Numbered from the stretch's first letter, positions 1-9,901 are shown. The stretch is 64,000 nucleotides of DNA from Pseudomonas hefeiensis (GCF_030687835.1 NZ_CP117449.1:4774001-4838000); one strand, 5' to 3'. Notes: generated by a model not told the origin, from the letters alone. A program made the numbers and translations.

Positions 1-1370
1 TCGGTGATCTCCCCCAGGCGCAGATGCAGCATCTGCAAGATGACCGCCGCCAGGTTGGTGCGCAGAATCTCCGGATCGGTGAATTCCGGCCGGCCGAGGA
101 AATCTTCCTCGCTGTACAACCGCACACAAATCCCCGGCTCGACCCGTCCGCAGCGGCCCTTGCGCTGGTTGGCGCTGGCCTGGGAAATAGCTTCGATGGG
201 CAGGCGCTGGACCTTGGCGCGATAGCTGTAGCGACTGATGCGCGCGGTGCCGCTGTCAATCACATAGCGAATGCCCGGCACGGTGAGCGACGTTTCGGCG
301 ACGTTGGTCGCCAGCACCACGCGACGGCCCGGGTGGGACTGGAAGATCCGCTGCTGTTCGGCTGGCGACAGCCGCGCATACAACGGCAGGATTTCGGTGT
401 GCTTGAGCTGGGCCTTGCGCAGCATTTCCGCGGCGTCGCGAATCTCCCGCTCGCCCGGCAGGAACACCAGCACGTCACCGGGGTTGCGGCGTTCGCTGCG
501 CTCATAAGCGGCGATTTCATCCAGCGTGGCGAGGATCGCCTGGTCGACGGTCAAGTCGTCCTCAACCCGATTGCCCTCCTCGTCCTGCTCCAGGGTCAAC
601 GGGCGATACCAGGTGTCCACCGGGAAGGTGCGGCCCGAGACCTCCACGATCGGCGCATCATCGAAGTGCTTGGAAAAACGCTCCAGGTCGATGGTCGCCG
701 AGGTGATGATGACTTTCAGGTCCGGGCGGCGCGGCAGTAGGGTCTTGAGGTAGCCGAGCAAAAAATCGATGTTCAGGCTGCGCTCATGGGCCTCGTCGAC
801 GATGATCGTGTCATAGCGTTCCAGGTAACGGTCGTTCTGGGTCTCGGCCAGCAGGATGCCGTCGGTCATCAACTTGATCAGGGTGTTGGCGTCGCTCTGA
901 TCCTCGAACCGCACCTGGTAACCCACCAGCGCGCCCAAGGGTGTGGCCAGTTCTTCGGCGACACGGCTTGCCACGCTGCGTGCGGCGATGCGGCGCGGCT
1001 GGGTATGGCCGATCAAACCGTGCTGGCCGCGACCGATCTCCAGGCAGATTTTCGGCAACTGCGTGGTTTTGCCCGAACCGGTTTCGCCGGCGATGATCAG
1101 CACCTGGTGCTTGAGCAACGCGTCCTTGATTTCGTCACGCTTGGCGGCGATCGGCAAGCTGTCGTCATAACGAATGACCGGCAGGCTGGCCTTGCGCGCC
1201 AACACCTGATCGCACGACGCTTGCATGCGCGTCACCCACTGGGCCAGCCTGGCCTCGTCGGGTTTCTTGCGCAGCTCGAGCAACTGACGCCGCAACCGGT
1301 TACGGTCGGCGAGCATGGCGTGGTCGAGGTTTTTCAGCAGCTTGTCGATAGCGGGGGCTTGGTCAGTCAT
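1..1370 (-). CDS. hrpA: ATP-dependent RNA helicase HrpA (N-terminal part; C-terminus outside window)
   Basis: DEAH-box RNA helicase acting on RNA and ribosome-associated substrates in the cytoplasm. About 456 residues are visible, read from an ATG on the minus strand (1368-1370); the rest lies left of the window. Walker A GETGSGKTT falls near residues 95-103, followed by QPRRIAARS (motif Ia), VDEAHERS (motif II), TSATID (motif III) and the RecA2 motifs NVAETSLTVPG and QRKGRCGR. This motif set and order is diagnostic of the HrpA/HrpB family. The N-terminus ahead of Walker A, rich in R, L and K, fits HrpA, whose usual length is about 1300 residues. The frame stays open to base 1. It is transcribed away from aceK, with a REP-like repeat between them. 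Confidence 0.95.
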   Translation of the reverse strand, partial: MTDQAPAIDKLLKNLDHAMLADRNRLRRQLLELRKKPDEARLAQWVTRMQASCDQVLARKASLPVIRYDDSLPIAAKRDEIKDALLKHQVLIIAGETGSGKTTQLPKICLEIGRGQHGLIGHTQPRRIAARSVASRVAEELATPLGALVGYQVRFEDQSDANTLIKLMTDGILLAETQNDRYLERYDTIIVDEAHERSLNIDFLLGYLKTLLPRRPDLKVIITSATIDLERFSKHFDDAPIVEVSGRTFPVDTWYRPLTLEQDEEGNRVEDDLTVDQAILATLDEIAAYERSERRNPGDVLVFLPGEREIRDAAEMLRKAQLKHTEILPLYARLSPAEQQRIFQSHPGRRVVLATNVAETSLTVPGIRYVIDSGTARISRYSYRAKVQRLPIEAISQASANQRKGRCGRVEPGICVRLYSEEDFLGRPEFTDPEILRTNLAAVILQMLHLRLGEIT

Positions 1371-1427
1371 CAGGTACGCAAGGGTCGTCGGTTTGAGCAG
1401 GGGGCGATTGTCGCAGATTTGCGCACA

Positions 1428-1516
1428 TGTGGGAGCAAGGCTTGCCCGCGATGAAGTTGACGCGGTCTCCCAGGGACCGAGGCGACAGTATCGCGAGCAA
1501 AGCTTTGCTCCCACAG
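1428..1516. repeat. REP-like inverted pair (family A)
   Basis: Two inward-facing arms, the first starting TGTGGGAGCAAGGCTTGC and the second ending GCTTTGCTCCCACA, enclose about 45 bp of unique sequence. Each arm is itself an imperfect palindrome. The same arm recurs at least ten times in this window. The arrangement matches a REPIN/REP doublet, a non-autonomous element moved by RAYT transposases in Pseudomonas. No RAYT gene is present in the window. Confidence 0.85.
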
Positions 1517-1541
1517 GTTTTTTGAGGGCGCTCTTACCGGG

Positions 1542-3263
1542 TTATTCGTTGTCCAGGTCTTTGCGCCGATACGGGAACACGTCGATCACCTTGCCCGCGC
1601 GAATCGCCTCTTGCAGGCTCTTCCAGTAATCGGCGTTGTACAACTCGCCGTGCAGTTGATCGAACAGCTTGCGTTGCCCCGCATCGGCGAACAGGAACGG
1701 TGGGAATTCTTCGGGAAAAACGTCCAGTGGCCCGATGGAATACCACGGCTCGGAGGCCATTTCGTCTTCCGGGGTCCGCGGCTGGGGGATGTGACGGAAG
1801 TTGGCTTCGGTGAGGAAGCAGATTTCGTCGTAGTCGTAGAACACCACGCGACCGTGGCGGGTCACGCCGAAGTTCTTGAGCAGCATATCGCCAGGGAAGA
1901 TGTTGGCCGCCGCCAGTTGCTTGATCGCCAGACCATAGTCTTCCAGCGCCTCACGCACCTGGTCCTGGTTGGCGTTTTCCAGGTAGAGGTTCAACGGCGT
2001 CATGCGTCGCTCGGTCCAGCAGTGACGAATCAATACCGTGTCGCCTTCCACCGACACCGTGGACGGCGCCACGTCCAGCAGTTCCTCCAGGCACGCCGGT
2101 TCGAATTTGCTCAAGGGAAAACGGAAATCAGCGAACTCCTGGGTATCGGCCATGCGCCCGACCCGGTCGACGCTTTTCACCAGCCGGTACTTTTCGATCA
2201 CGGTCGCGCGGTCGACGTTCTTCGACGGCGAGAAGCGGTCCTTGATGATCTTGAATACGGTGTTGAAGCCCGGCAGGGTGAATACGCTCATGACCATGCC
2301 GCGCACGCCAGGGGCCATGATGAACTGGTCGTCGGTGTTCGCCAGATGGTTGATCAGCGCCCGGTAGAACTCGGATTTGCCGTGCTTGTAGAAACCGATG
2401 GAGGTGTACAGCTCAGCGATGTGCTTGCCCGGCAGGATGCGCTTGAGAAAGCCGATGAATTCCGCCGGCACCGGCACGTCCACCATGAAGTACGAACGGG
2501 TGAACGAGAAAATGATCGACACCTGCGCCTCGTCGGTGATCAGCGCGTCGATCTGGATGCCCCGGCCTTCGCGGTGCAGCAGCGGGATGACCAATGGCCA
2601 TTGGTCATCCTGGGTGTAGATCCGGCCCACCAGATAGGCGCCCTTGTTGCGATAGAGCACCGACGAAAACAATTCCACCGTCAGTTGTGGGTCCTTGCAG
2701 ACCCAATCAGGCAGGTTCTCCCGCAACTGGGCTTCAAGGCGCTGCAAATCGCCCGGCAAGTCGGCGTAATCTTCGCTGAAACGGTAGTCGGCGAAGATGG
2801 CCGCCAGCATCCGGTCCAACTGGCCCTCTGGTTTGTAGATACGGGTCTGGGCGGCGCGAGCGCGGCGCAGACTGGGCCGGGTGGTATGGATGAACATGGT
2901 GCCGTCGCTGATCAGGTCATGACTGAACAACCCGCAGAAAATCGAGTTGTACCAGGTCTCGGACAGCTCATCGTCGAAACGCAGGTCGATCAGGCTGATG
3001 TAGGCGCTTTTGACCAGTGGCCAGCAACTGACATCCATCAGCGCCTCGGCTTCGAAGGCCTTGCGCAAATGGGCCACGGTTTCGAAGACTTTTTCTTCGT
3101 ACAAATTGATCCGCGCCGCCGACGCCTCTTGCGCCTCCTGCCATCGGGCCTGCTCGAACCGGGCGCGGGCGCCATCGGTGATTTGCCGGAAATGCTCACG
3201 GTAATCGTCAAAGCCTTCGAGGATCGAACGGGCGATATCGGCGGCGGGCCATGGCTGCGGCAT
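1542..3263 (-). CDS. aceK: Isocitrate dehydrogenase kinase/phosphatase AceK
   Basis: Bifunctional enzyme that phosphorylates and dephosphorylates isocitrate dehydrogenase, setting the split between the TCA cycle and the glyoxylate shunt. The 573-residue length matches the family (E. coli AceK is 578). Family-typical stretches are [18 protein letters not shown] near residue 125, IQTD-like central segments, and the C-terminal kinase lobe with [20 protein letters not shown] followed by DEICFL, which looks like the metal-binding and catalytic region. The start ATG at 3261-3263 gives the conserved [17 protein letters not shown] opening. It is monocistronic, divergent from the DMT permease and not linked to aceBA, as is usual in pseudomonads. 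Confidence 0.97.
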   Translation of the reverse strand: MPQPWPAADIARSILEGFDDYREHFRQITDGARARFEQARWQEAQEASAARINLYEEKVFETVAHLRKAFEAEALMDVSCWPLVKSAYISLIDLRFDDELSETWYNSIFCGLFSHDLISDGTMFIHTTRPSLRRARAAQTRIYKPEGQLDRMLAAIFADYRFSEDYADLPGDLQRLEAQLRENLPDWVCKDPQLTVELFSSVLYRNKGAYLVGRIYTQDDQWPLVIPLLHREGRGIQIDALITDEAQVSIIFSFTRSYFMVDVPVPAEFIGFLKRILPGKHIAELYTSIGFYKHGKSEFYRALINHLANTDDQFIMAPGVRGMVMSVFTLPGFNTVFKIIKDRFSPSKNVDRATVIEKYRLVKSVDRVGRMADTQEFADFRFPLSKFEPACLEELLDVAPSTVSVEGDTVLIRHCWTERRMTPLNLYLENANQDQVREALEDYGLAIKQLAAANIFPGDMLLKNFGVTRHGRVVFYDYDEICFLTEANFRHIPQPRTPEDEMASEPWYSIGPLDVFPEEFPPFLFADAGQRKLFDQLHGELYNADYWKSLQEAIRAGKVIDVFPYRRKDLDNE

Positions 3264-3393
3264 AGGGTAAACCTCGGCGGGTCATGCTTGTTATTGGCGA
3301 CTGAGCTTAGAGGCCAATCGCGCGGCAACGCAACCATTGCCATCGGTCTTTAGCGGGGCGACACTTGCGACCCGATCAAGGAAGGAATGCGCT

Positions 3394-4305
3394 GTGAACC
3401 CCGTTGATATCCTGCGTTTGCTGTCATTGGCCGCCATCTGGGGAGCCAGTTTCCTGTTCATGCGCATTATCGCCCCTGTCATTGGCACAATCCCCACTGC
3501 ATTTTTTCGCGTTTCCATCGCTTTTGTCGGGTTGCTGGTGATCCTGGCATTGATGCGTATCGACTGGAATTTTCGCGGCAAGCTGAAAATCGTGATGGTG
3601 CTGGGCCTGATCAACTCGGGCATTCCGGCAACGTTTTATTCGGTGGCGGCCCAGGTGCTGCCGGCCGGTTACTCGGCGATCTTCAACGCCACCACACCGT
3701 TGATGGGGGTGTTGATCGGCGGGTTGTTCTTCAGCGAAAAACTCACCATGGCCAAGGTCAGCGGCGTATTCCTGGGGCTGTTCGGCGTCGGCATCCTGAC
3801 CGGTGCGGGGCCGGTGGCTTTCGACCTGCAATTGCTGATGGGCGCCCTCGCCTGCCTGCTCGCCACCACCTGCTACGGCTTCGCCGGGTTCCTCACCCGC
3901 CGCTGGCTCGACCATCAAGGCGGGCTGGACAGTCGTCTCGCGGCCCTGGGCAGCATGTTCGGCGCCACGGTATTTTTGCTGCCACTGTTTGGTTACAGCG
4001 TTATCAGCCAGCCGCCGGCCAGCTGGGGTGGCTGGAGCGTCTGGCTGTCGCTGCTGGGACTGGGCCTGGTGTGTACGGCGCTGGCGTACATTCTTTACTT
4101 CCGGTTGCTCAGCTCCATCGGTCCGGTCAAATCCATGACCGTGACCTTCCTGATCCCCCCGTTCGGCGTGCTATGGGGGGCGTTGCTGCTGGATGAGCCG
4201 TTGGGGATGGCGCACCTGTATGGCGGGGTGTTGATTGCGGCGGCGCTGTGGCTGGTATTGAAACCAGCGGCGGCAGCAAGTGCGGTGAAGGGGCCTGCAA
4301 GGTAG
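3394..4305 (+). CDS. EamA/DMT-family permease
   Basis: Predicted inner-membrane exporter of the drug/metabolite transporter superfamily; the substrate cannot be deduced. Starting at GTG 3394 gives 303 residues opening NPVDILRLLSLAAIWGAS, with AAGGAA eight bases upstream. An ATG further upstream (3337) would add a charged, non-membrane N-terminus and is less likely. About ten hydrophobic segments form two EamA halves; ATTPLMGVLIGG (first half) and LIPPFGVLWGALLLDEPLG (second half) are the usual conserved positions. It stands alone, divergent from aceK. Confidence 0.88.
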   Translation: MNPVDILRLLSLAAIWGASFLFMRIIAPVIGTIPTAFFRVSIAFVGLLVILALMRIDWNFRGKLKIVMVLGLINSGIPATFYSVAAQVLPAGYSAIFNATTPLMGVLIGGLFFSEKLTMAKVSGVFLGLFGVGILTGAGPVAFDLQLLMGALACLLATTCYGFAGFLTRRWLDHQGGLDSRLAALGSMFGATVFLLPLFGYSVISQPPASWGGWSVWLSLLGLGLVCTALAYILYFRLLSSIGPVKSMTVTFLIPPFGVLWGALLLDEPLGMAHLYGGVLIAAALWLVLKPAAAASAVKGPAR

Positions 4306-4327
4306 GGCATCGGCGCGGCGCAATAGG

Positions 4328-4390
4328 TCATCGCGGGCAAGCCTTGCTCCCACAGAAGCTCCCCCCACCACAACTTGCTCCCACAAAAGC
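4328..4390. repeat. REP-like arm plus truncated second arm (family A)
   Basis: A full arm (ATCGCGGGCAAGCCTTGCTC CCACA) is followed by a shortened direct copy (CTTGCTCCCACAAAAGC) about 20 bp on, both in the same orientation. The partial second copy suggests slippage or decay of a doublet. It lies between the convergent DMT permease and cysK genes. Confidence 0.7.
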
Positions 4391-4437
4391 TCTCCCCACC
4401 ACAATAAGGTTCACTCACGAGTCGCAGGGGGACACGA

Positions 4438-5412
4438 TTACTGCTGAGTCTCCTGCTCGGTAAACAGGTCGCTGAACAACATGCTCGACAGGTAGCGCTC
4501 GCCCGAATCCGGCAGGATCACCACGATGGTCTTGCCCTGCATTTCCGGCTTTTGCGCCAGGCGCACGGCCACAGCCATCGCCGCGCCACAGGAAATGCCG
4601 CAAAGGATGCCTTCCTCCTGCATCAAGCGCAGGGCCATGGCCTTGGACTCTTCATCAGTCACCCGTTCGACCTGATCGACGATCGACAGATCGAGGTTTT
4701 TCGGCACGAACCCGGCACCGATCCCCTGGATCTTGTGCGGGCTGGGCTTGATTTCCTCCCCCGCCATCGCCTGGGTAATCACCGGCGAAACCACAGGTTC
4801 CACCGCTACCGACAGGATCGGTTTGCCGCAGGTGTTCTTGATGTATCGCGAAACCCCGGTAATGGTCCCGCCGGTGCCAACGCCCGCGACCAGCACGTCC
4901 ACAGCGCCGTCGGTGTCGTTCCAGATTTCCGGGCCGGTGGTTTTTTCATGAATGGCCGGGTTGGCCGGGTTATCGAACTGCTGCGGCATGAAGTATTTGG
5001 CGGGGTCGCTGGCCAGAATCTCGGCAGCCTTCTCGATGGCACCTTTCATACCCTTGGCCGGATCGGTGAGCACCAACTCCGCGCCCAAGGCCTTGAGGAC
5101 CTTGCGTCGCTCGATGCTCATGGAAGCCGGCATGGTCAACATCAGCTTATAGCCACGGGCCGCGGCCACGAACGCCAGGCCGATACCGGTATTGCCCGAA
5201 GTGGGCTCGACAATGGTCATGCCGGACTTGAGCTTGCCCGAGCTTTCGGCGTCCCAGATCATGCTTGCGCCGATCCGGCACTTGACCGAGTAACCTGGGT
5301 TGCGCCCTTCGATCTTGGCCAGGATGGTCACGCCACGCGGGGCAATGCGATTGATCTGCACTAGTGGCGTATTGCCAATGGAATGGGCGTTGTCAGCGAA
5401 TATGCGGCTCAT
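4438..5412 (-). CDS. cysK: Cysteine synthase A (O-acetylserine sulfhydrylase)
   Basis: PLP enzyme making L-cysteine from O-acetylserine and sulfide. It has 324 residues. [16 protein letters not shown] carries the PLP lysine (about residue 44); [12 protein letters not shown] is the substrate and PLP asparagine loop; [15 protein letters not shown] is the phosphate-binding loop; [16 protein letters not shown] lies near the C-terminus. The K-C-R-I-G form after the lysine is the CysK (A) type, not CysM. It is transcribed alone, with a REP-like element downstream. Confidence 0.96.
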   Translation of the reverse strand: MSRIFADNAHSIGNTPLVQINRIAPRGVTILAKIEGRNPGYSVKCRIGASMIWDAESSGKLKSGMTIVEPTSGNTGIGLAFVAAARGYKLMLTMPASMSIERRKVLKALGAELVLTDPAKGMKGAIEKAAEILASDPAKYFMPQQFDNPANPAIHEKTTGPEIWNDTDGAVDVLVAGVGTGGTITGVSRYIKNTCGKPILSVAVEPVVSPVITQAMAGEEIKPSPHKIQGIGAGFVPKNLDLSIVDQVERVTDEESKAMALRLMQEEGILCGISCGAAMAVAVRLAQKPEMQGKTIVVILPDSGERYLSSMLFSDLFTEQETQQ

Positions 5413-5541
5413 GACTGGGTCCTTAATGCAGCGGGGATTTAGCGCTTAAAGGTATGCCTGTTGCCCATGGGCGTCCAGTTGCACCGAACGTTCCAGTTGT
5501 TACAACAGTCAATGGTTTAACAACGCTGGAGACTGACTGAG

Positions 5542-6618
5542 ATGAAGCGTCGATACAGCTGGCCACTGTGGACTTTCGCCGCCATCGTTGCGGTGCTGGT
5601 GGCCCTGCATTTCACCTTGCCGCTCCTGGTGCGCGACTACCTGAACGACAAACTGGCCGACATGGGTGACTACCGCGGCCAGGTGGCCGATGTCGACCTG
5701 GCGCTCTGGCGCGGGGCCTACCGGATCAACGGCCTGGAGATCGTCAAGGTCGACGGCAAGGTCCCGGTGCCGTTTGTCGAGGCGCCACTGATCGACCTGT
5801 CGGTCAGCTGGCATTCGCTGTGGTACGACCATGCGGTGGTGGCCGAGGCGGAGTTCGTGCGTCCCGAGGTGAATTTCGTCGACGGCGGAGCCGACCGGCA
5901 GAACTCCCAGACGGGTCGGGGCACCAACTGGCGCGAGCAACTGAGCAAGCTGCTGCCCATTACCTTCAACGAAGTGCGGATCCGGGACGGCAAGGTGACG
6001 TTCCGCAACTTCAACTCCAAGCCGCCCGTGAACCTGCGGGCTATCGACGTCAATGCCAGCTTCTATAACCTGACCAACGTGGTCGACACCGAAGGCAAGC
6101 GCGACGCTCGCTTCGAGGGCAAAGCCCTGGTGGCCGAACATGCGCCGCTGGAGGTGCAGGCGACCTTCGACCCGTTGAGCGATTTCGAGGATTTCGACTT
6201 CCGTTTGCGCGCCAGCAACATCGAACTCAAGCGGCTCAACGATTTCGCCGCGGCCTATGGCAAATTCGATTTCAATGCCGGCCATGGCGACCTGGTGGTG
6301 GAGGCAGAAGCCGAGAACGCCCGGCTCAGCGGCTACATCAAACCGCTGTTGCGGGACGTTGACGTGTTCGACTGGCAGCAGGATGTGGAAAACGAAAAAA
6401 AGAACATCTTCCGTTCGGTCTGGGAAGCCTTGGTCGGCGCGGGCGAAACGGCCCTGAAAAACCAGCGCAAGAACCAGTTTGCCACCCGGGTGGAGCTCAG
6501 CGGCAATGTCCATCAACAGGACATCAGCGCCTTCGAAGCCTTCCTGCAGATCCTGCGCAACGGTTTCGTCCAGGCCTTCAATGCCCGGTATGAGCAGCCG
6601 CCGCCGTCGGCCGATTAG
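5542..6618 (+). CDS. DUF748 (AsmA-like) envelope protein
   Basis: Predicted inner-membrane-anchored periplasmic protein of 358 residues. A single N-terminal transmembrane helix (about residues 9-29, WPLWTFAAIVAVLVALHF) is followed by a long beta-rich region typical of DUF748/AsmA-like proteins: LWRGAYRINGLEIVKVDG, then VRIRDGKVTFRNFNSKPP, then LRASNIELKRLNDFAAAYG. AsmA-like proteins are linked to lipid transport or outer-membrane homeostasis; a specific role cannot be read from sequence. The 349-bp stretch after it, up to the MoxR gene, holds a family B repeat and no gene. Confidence 0.85.
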   Translation: MKRRYSWPLWTFAAIVAVLVALHFTLPLLVRDYLNDKLADMGDYRGQVADVDLALWRGAYRINGLEIVKVDGKVPVPFVEAPLIDLSVSWHSLWYDHAVVAEAEFVRPEVNFVDGGADRQNSQTGRGTNWREQLSKLLPITFNEVRIRDGKVTFRNFNSKPPVNLRAIDVNASFYNLTNVVDTEGKRDARFEGKALVAEHAPLEVQATFDPLSDFEDFDFRLRASNIELKRLNDFAAAYGKFDFNAGHGDLVVEAEAENARLSGYIKPLLRDVDVFDWQQDVENEKKNIFRSVWEALVGAGETALKNQRKNQFATRVELSGNVHQQDISAFEAFLQILRNGFVQAFNARYEQPPPSAD

Positions 6619-6687
6619 GGTGTTTGCGGCTTTTTTGTGGCAGAGAGTGCTCGCCGCGTCTTTGACGCCGCGCTGTCGCACAGGTCC

Positions 6688-6820
6688 TGTGGCGAGGGGA
6701 TTTATCCCCGCTGGGCTGCGCAGCAGCCCCCAAACCAGGCAACTCGGTGTGCCAGGAAGATTGAGTTCATTGCTTTAGGGCTGCTCCGCAGCCCAGCGGG
6801 GATAAATCCCCTCGCCACAA
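6688..6820. repeat. Long palindromic repeat, family B, copy 1
   Basis: Outer arms TGTGGCGAGGGGATTTATCC and its inverse GGATAAATCCCCTCGCCACA flank inner arms GGGCTGCGCAGCAGCCC and GGGCTGCTCCGCAGCCC around a unique centre of about 50 bp. Transcribed from either strand it could fold into a long branched hairpin. Family members are at 9108-9240, 35119-35263 and 54713-54834. The centre is almost identical to that of the 9108 copy, in the same orientation. Confidence 0.85.
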
Positions 6821-6967
6821 GACTGAGTCAACATGTGACGCCCCATTCAGAGACTGAATACAGCGTCTGCGTTCACAGTCGGCGGGGCGCCGCGTTATAG
6901 TCAGACACGACATTTATTTCGCGCGCCCCGCCTCGTCAGGCCGGCGACACGTTCGAGGAAACTGCAG

Positions 6968-7813
6968 ATGAAGTTCGAAGGCACCAGCGCCTACGTGGCC
7001 ACCGATGACCTGAAGCTGGCCGTCAATGCCGCCATCACCCTGGAGCGTCCCTTGCTGGTCAAGGGCGAACCGGGCACCGGCAAGACCATGCTGGCCGAAC
7101 AACTGGCTGAATCCTTCGGTGCGCGCCTGATTACCTGGCACATCAAGTCCACCACCAAGGCCCATCAAGGCCTGTACGAGTACGATGCGGTCAGCCGCCT
7201 GCGGGACTCGCAGTTGGGCGTGGACAAGGTTCACGACGTGCGCAACTACCTGAAGAAGGGCAAGCTCTGGGAAGCGTTCGAGTCCGAAGAGCGGGTGATT
7301 CTGCTGATCGACGAGATCGACAAGGCCGACATCGAGTTCCCTAACGACCTGCTGCAAGAACTCGACAAGATGGAGTTCTACGTCTACGAGACCGATGAAA
7401 CCATCAAGGCCAAACAGCGGCCGATCATCATCATTACCTCCAACAACGAAAAGGAACTGCCGGACGCCTTCCTGCGCCGTTGCTTCTTCCACTACATCGC
7501 CTTCCCCGACCGCGTCACCCTGCAGAAAATCGTCGACGTGCATTACCCGGACATCAAGAAAGACCTGGTCAGCGAAGCGCTGGACGTGTTCTTCGACGTG
7601 CGCAAGGTGCCGGGCCTGAAGAAAAAACCTTCCACCTCCGAACTGGTGGACTGGCTCAAGCTGCTGATGGCCGACAACATCGGCGAAGCGGTGCTGCGTG
7701 AGCGTGATCCGACCAAGGCCATTCCGCCCCTGGCCGGCGCCCTGGTCAAGAACGAACAGGACGTGCAACTGCTCGAGCGCCTGGCGTTCATGAGCCGCCG
7801 TGGCACCCGCTGA
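6968..7813 (+). CDS. MoxR-type AAA+ ATPase
   Basis: Predicted chaperone-like AAA+ ATPase of the MoxR group, 281 residues. Walker A GEPGTGKT spans residues 33-40; Walker B is VILLIDEIDKAD; sensor 1 is IIITSNNEKELPDAFLRRC with an arginine-finger region. The MoxR lid follows (VPGLKKKPSTSELVDWLKLL). MoxR ATPases usually pair with a VWA protein to insert cofactors or remodel partners, and the next gene, 36 bp downstream, is exactly that. Two family B repeats bracket the pair. The natural client protein is not evident from neighbours. Confidence 0.92.
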   Translation: MKFEGTSAYVATDDLKLAVNAAITLERPLLVKGEPGTGKTMLAEQLAESFGARLITWHIKSTTKAHQGLYEYDAVSRLRDSQLGVDKVHDVRNYLKKGKLWEAFESEERVILLIDEIDKADIEFPNDLLQELDKMEFYVYETDETIKAKQRPIIIITSNNEKELPDAFLRRCFFHYIAFPDRVTLQKIVDVHYPDIKKDLVSEALDVFFDVRKVPGLKKKPSTSELVDWLKLLMADNIGEAVLRERDPTKAIPPLAGALVKNEQDVQLLERLAFMSRRGTR

Positions 7814-7849
7814 ACCCTCTTCGTTTCAACAAGAGCGAGGGCGATTGCC

Positions 7850-9028
7850 ATGCTGCTTAACCTGTTCAATGAAATGCGCGCCGCCAAGGTGCCGGTGTCG
7901 GTGCGTGAACTGCTGGACCTGATCAACGCTCTGAAACAGCGGGTGATCTTCGCCGACATGGACGAGTTTTATTACCTGTCCCGGGCGATCCTGGTGAAGG
8001 ATGAACGGCATTTCGACAAGTTCGACCGGGCCTTCGCCGCTTACTTCAATGGCCTGGAGAAACTCGATGATCATCTCCAGGCGCTGATTCCCGAAGACTG
8101 GCTGCGCAAGGAATTCGAACGCTCGCTGTCCGACGAAGAGCGGGCACAGATCCAGTCCCTGGGCGGCCTGGACAAGCTGATCGAAGAATTCAAGAAGCGC
8201 CTGGAGGAACAGAAGGAGCGCCATGCCGGCGGCAACAAATGGATCGGCACCGGCGGCACCAGCCCGTTCGGCTCCGGCGGGTTCAACCCCGAAGGCATTC
8301 GCGTCGGCGACGCCGGCAAGCGCCAGGGCAAAGCCGTGAAGGTCTGGGACCAGCGCGAATACAAGAACCTGGACGATCAGGTGGAACTGGGCACCCGTAA
8401 TATCAAGGTCGCCCTGCGCCGCCTGCGCAAGTTTGCCCGCCAGGGGGCCGCCGAAGAGCTGGATATCGATGGCACCATCGACCATACCGCCCGGGACGCC
8501 GGCCTGCTGAATATCCAGATGCGCCCGGAACGACGCAACACCGTCAAGTTGCTGTTGCTGTTCGACATCGGCGGCTCGATGGATGCCCACGTAAAAATCT
8601 GCGAAGAACTGTTCTCGGCCTGCAAGACCGAGTTCAAGCACCTGGAGTATTTCTACTTCCACAACTTCGTCTATGAATCAGTGTGGAAAAACAACCTGCG
8701 CCGCACCTCGGAGCGCACCTCGACCCAAGACTTGCTGCACAAGTACGGTGCCGACTACAAAGTGATCTTCATCGGTGACGCCGCCATGGCCCCATATGAA
8801 ATCACCCAGGCCGGCGGCAGCGTCGAGCACTGGAACGAAGAGCCGGGGTATGTCTGGATGCAGCGCTTCATGGAGAAGTACAAGAAGCTCATCTGGATCA
8901 ATCCTTACCCGAAGGACACCTGGGGCTACACCGCGTCGACCAACATCGTGCGCGAACTGGTGGAGGACCGGATGTTCCCGCTGACCTTGCGAGGGCTGGA
9001 AGAAGGGATGCGGTTGCTTTCCAAGTAA
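7850..9028 (+). CDS. VWA-domain (CoxE-like) partner of the MoxR ATPase
   Basis: 392-residue cytoplasmic protein. The N-terminal half is helical and charged (MLLNLFNEMRAAKVPVSVRE, the common opening of CoxE-like proteins), followed by a flexible glycine-rich linker around residues 125-150. A C-terminal VWA domain has the MIDAS motif FDIGGSMD, fitting DxGxS, and later VIFIGDAAMAP. It is translated from ATG 7850 with GAGGGCGA upstream and lies in an evident operon with the ATPase. The role is inferred: MoxR/VWA pairs assemble or activate metalloenzymes or complexes. Confidence 0.9.
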   Translation: MLLNLFNEMRAAKVPVSVRELLDLINALKQRVIFADMDEFYYLSRAILVKDERHFDKFDRAFAAYFNGLEKLDDHLQALIPEDWLRKEFERSLSDEERAQIQSLGGLDKLIEEFKKRLEEQKERHAGGNKWIGTGGTSPFGSGGFNPEGIRVGDAGKRQGKAVKVWDQREYKNLDDQVELGTRNIKVALRRLRKFARQGAAEELDIDGTIDHTARDAGLLNIQMRPERRNTVKLLLLFDIGGSMDAHVKICEELFSACKTEFKHLEYFYFHNFVYESVWKNNLRRTSERTSTQDLLHKYGADYKVIFIGDAAMAPYEITQAGGSVEHWNEEPGYVWMQRFMEKYKKLIWINPYPKDTWGYTASTNIVRELVEDRMFPLTLRGLEEGMRLLSK

Positions 9029-9107
9029 GATTTTTTCTGCCCTTCAGGGCAGAGCAGGCTCACCGCCACACCGGATCTTCGTCACACATGGACTGGCGCA
9101 ACGCTAT

Positions 9108-9240
9108 TGTGGCGAGGGGATTTATCCCCGCTGGGCTGCGCAGCAGCCCCCAAACCAGGCAAACCGGTGTGCCAGGAAGATTGAGTTAACTGCTTTAGGG
9201 CCGCTGCGCAGCCCTGCGGGGATAAATCCCCTCGCCACAG
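9108..9240. repeat. Long palindromic repeat, family B, copy 2
   Basis: Same arms and nearly the same centre as the copy at 6688-6820, in the same orientation, so the two are direct repeats around the MoxR-VWA operon. Similarity continues outside: the sequence after this copy (9240-9288) resembles the inverse of the sequence just left of copy 1 (6648-6688). It fills most of the 317-bp gap between the VWA gene and the DUF2937 gene; no gene is seen there. Confidence 0.85.
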
Positions 9241-9345
9241 GACCTAGTTCACTGCGCGACAGCGCAGCGTCGCAGACGCGGCGGCCACTCCCTCGCCACA
9301 AGAAGCCACCTGGCCGGTCCAAACAAAGCCCTTTGATTCAAGCGA

Positions 9346-9894
9346 TTACAACCCGCGCAAATCGCGCTCTTCAATCGGTCGGCTCTGGCGCAGACGCCTG
9401 CCGCCCAGCACCACCCAGTCGATCAGGCGGAACAGACACTCCAGGCCGAACGACAGCAACATGGCGCCACTGAGGCCCCAGATCATCGCCTCTGGGGTCA
9501 GGAGGATCTGGTAGCTGTAGCCATTCCAGGTTTCCTTGCGAATCTCCGGGTCGGCGGCCAGCGCCACTTGCAGCAAGCGGATGTACCACGGACCTTGCAT
9601 CGCCTGGAATTGCTTGTCCAACGCCTGCTGACGGACGAGCAAGGTGTTCAGGCTGTCGGCATCACTGCGAAAGATCGGGTCTTCGCTGGCACGGTAATGA
9701 GCCACCAACGCCTGCATGTCGCCTTTGAAAAACTGATTGGCGGTGCCCTGGAAACCTTGCAGCCCGGTCTGCGCTTCGATCAGGTGCGCCTCGACCCGCT
9801 TGGCGTAATCACTGATGAAACCAGGCACCTGCACCCCCACCAGCAAGCCTACCGCGAACAACACCAGCCGTAGATAACTGAGCAACATAATCAT
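9346..9894 (-). CDS. DUF2937 family membrane protein
   Basis: 182-residue predicted inner-membrane protein: one N-terminal hydrophobic helix (LLSYLRLVLFAVGLLVGVQ), a periplasmic helical stretch of about 110 residues, and a second helix near residue 140 (MIWGLSGAMLLSFGLECLF), matching DUF2937. ATG 9894 or ATG 9888 could start it; AAGGA sits 4 bases from the first and 10 from the second, so 9888 is also plausible. It begins 7 bp after the stop of the amidotransferase gene, so the two are probably co-transcribed. Function unknown. Confidence 0.8.
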   Translation of the reverse strand: MIMLLSYLRLVLFAVGLLVGVQVPGFISDYAKRVEAHLIEAQTGLQGFQGTANQFFKGDMQALVAHYRASEDPIFRSDADSLNTLLVRQQALDKQFQAMQGPWYIRLLQVALAADPEIRKETWNGYSYQILLTPEAMIWGLSGAMLLSFGLECLFRLIDWVVLGGRRLRQSRPIEERDLRGL

Positions 9895-9901
9895 GACGTC
9901 C

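Noticed and set aside
1611-3353. A 580-codon open frame antisense to aceK, with others like it (595 codons antisense to nadB, 382 antisense to tctA).
   Set aside because: They mirror the high-GC codon pattern of the real genes, lack protein-family features and have no credible starts.
6968-9028. MoxR-VWA pair as a defence (ternary or NTPase-type) system.
   Set aside because: The two proteins look like the widespread conserved MoxR/CoxE pair, with no nuclease or effector gene beside them.
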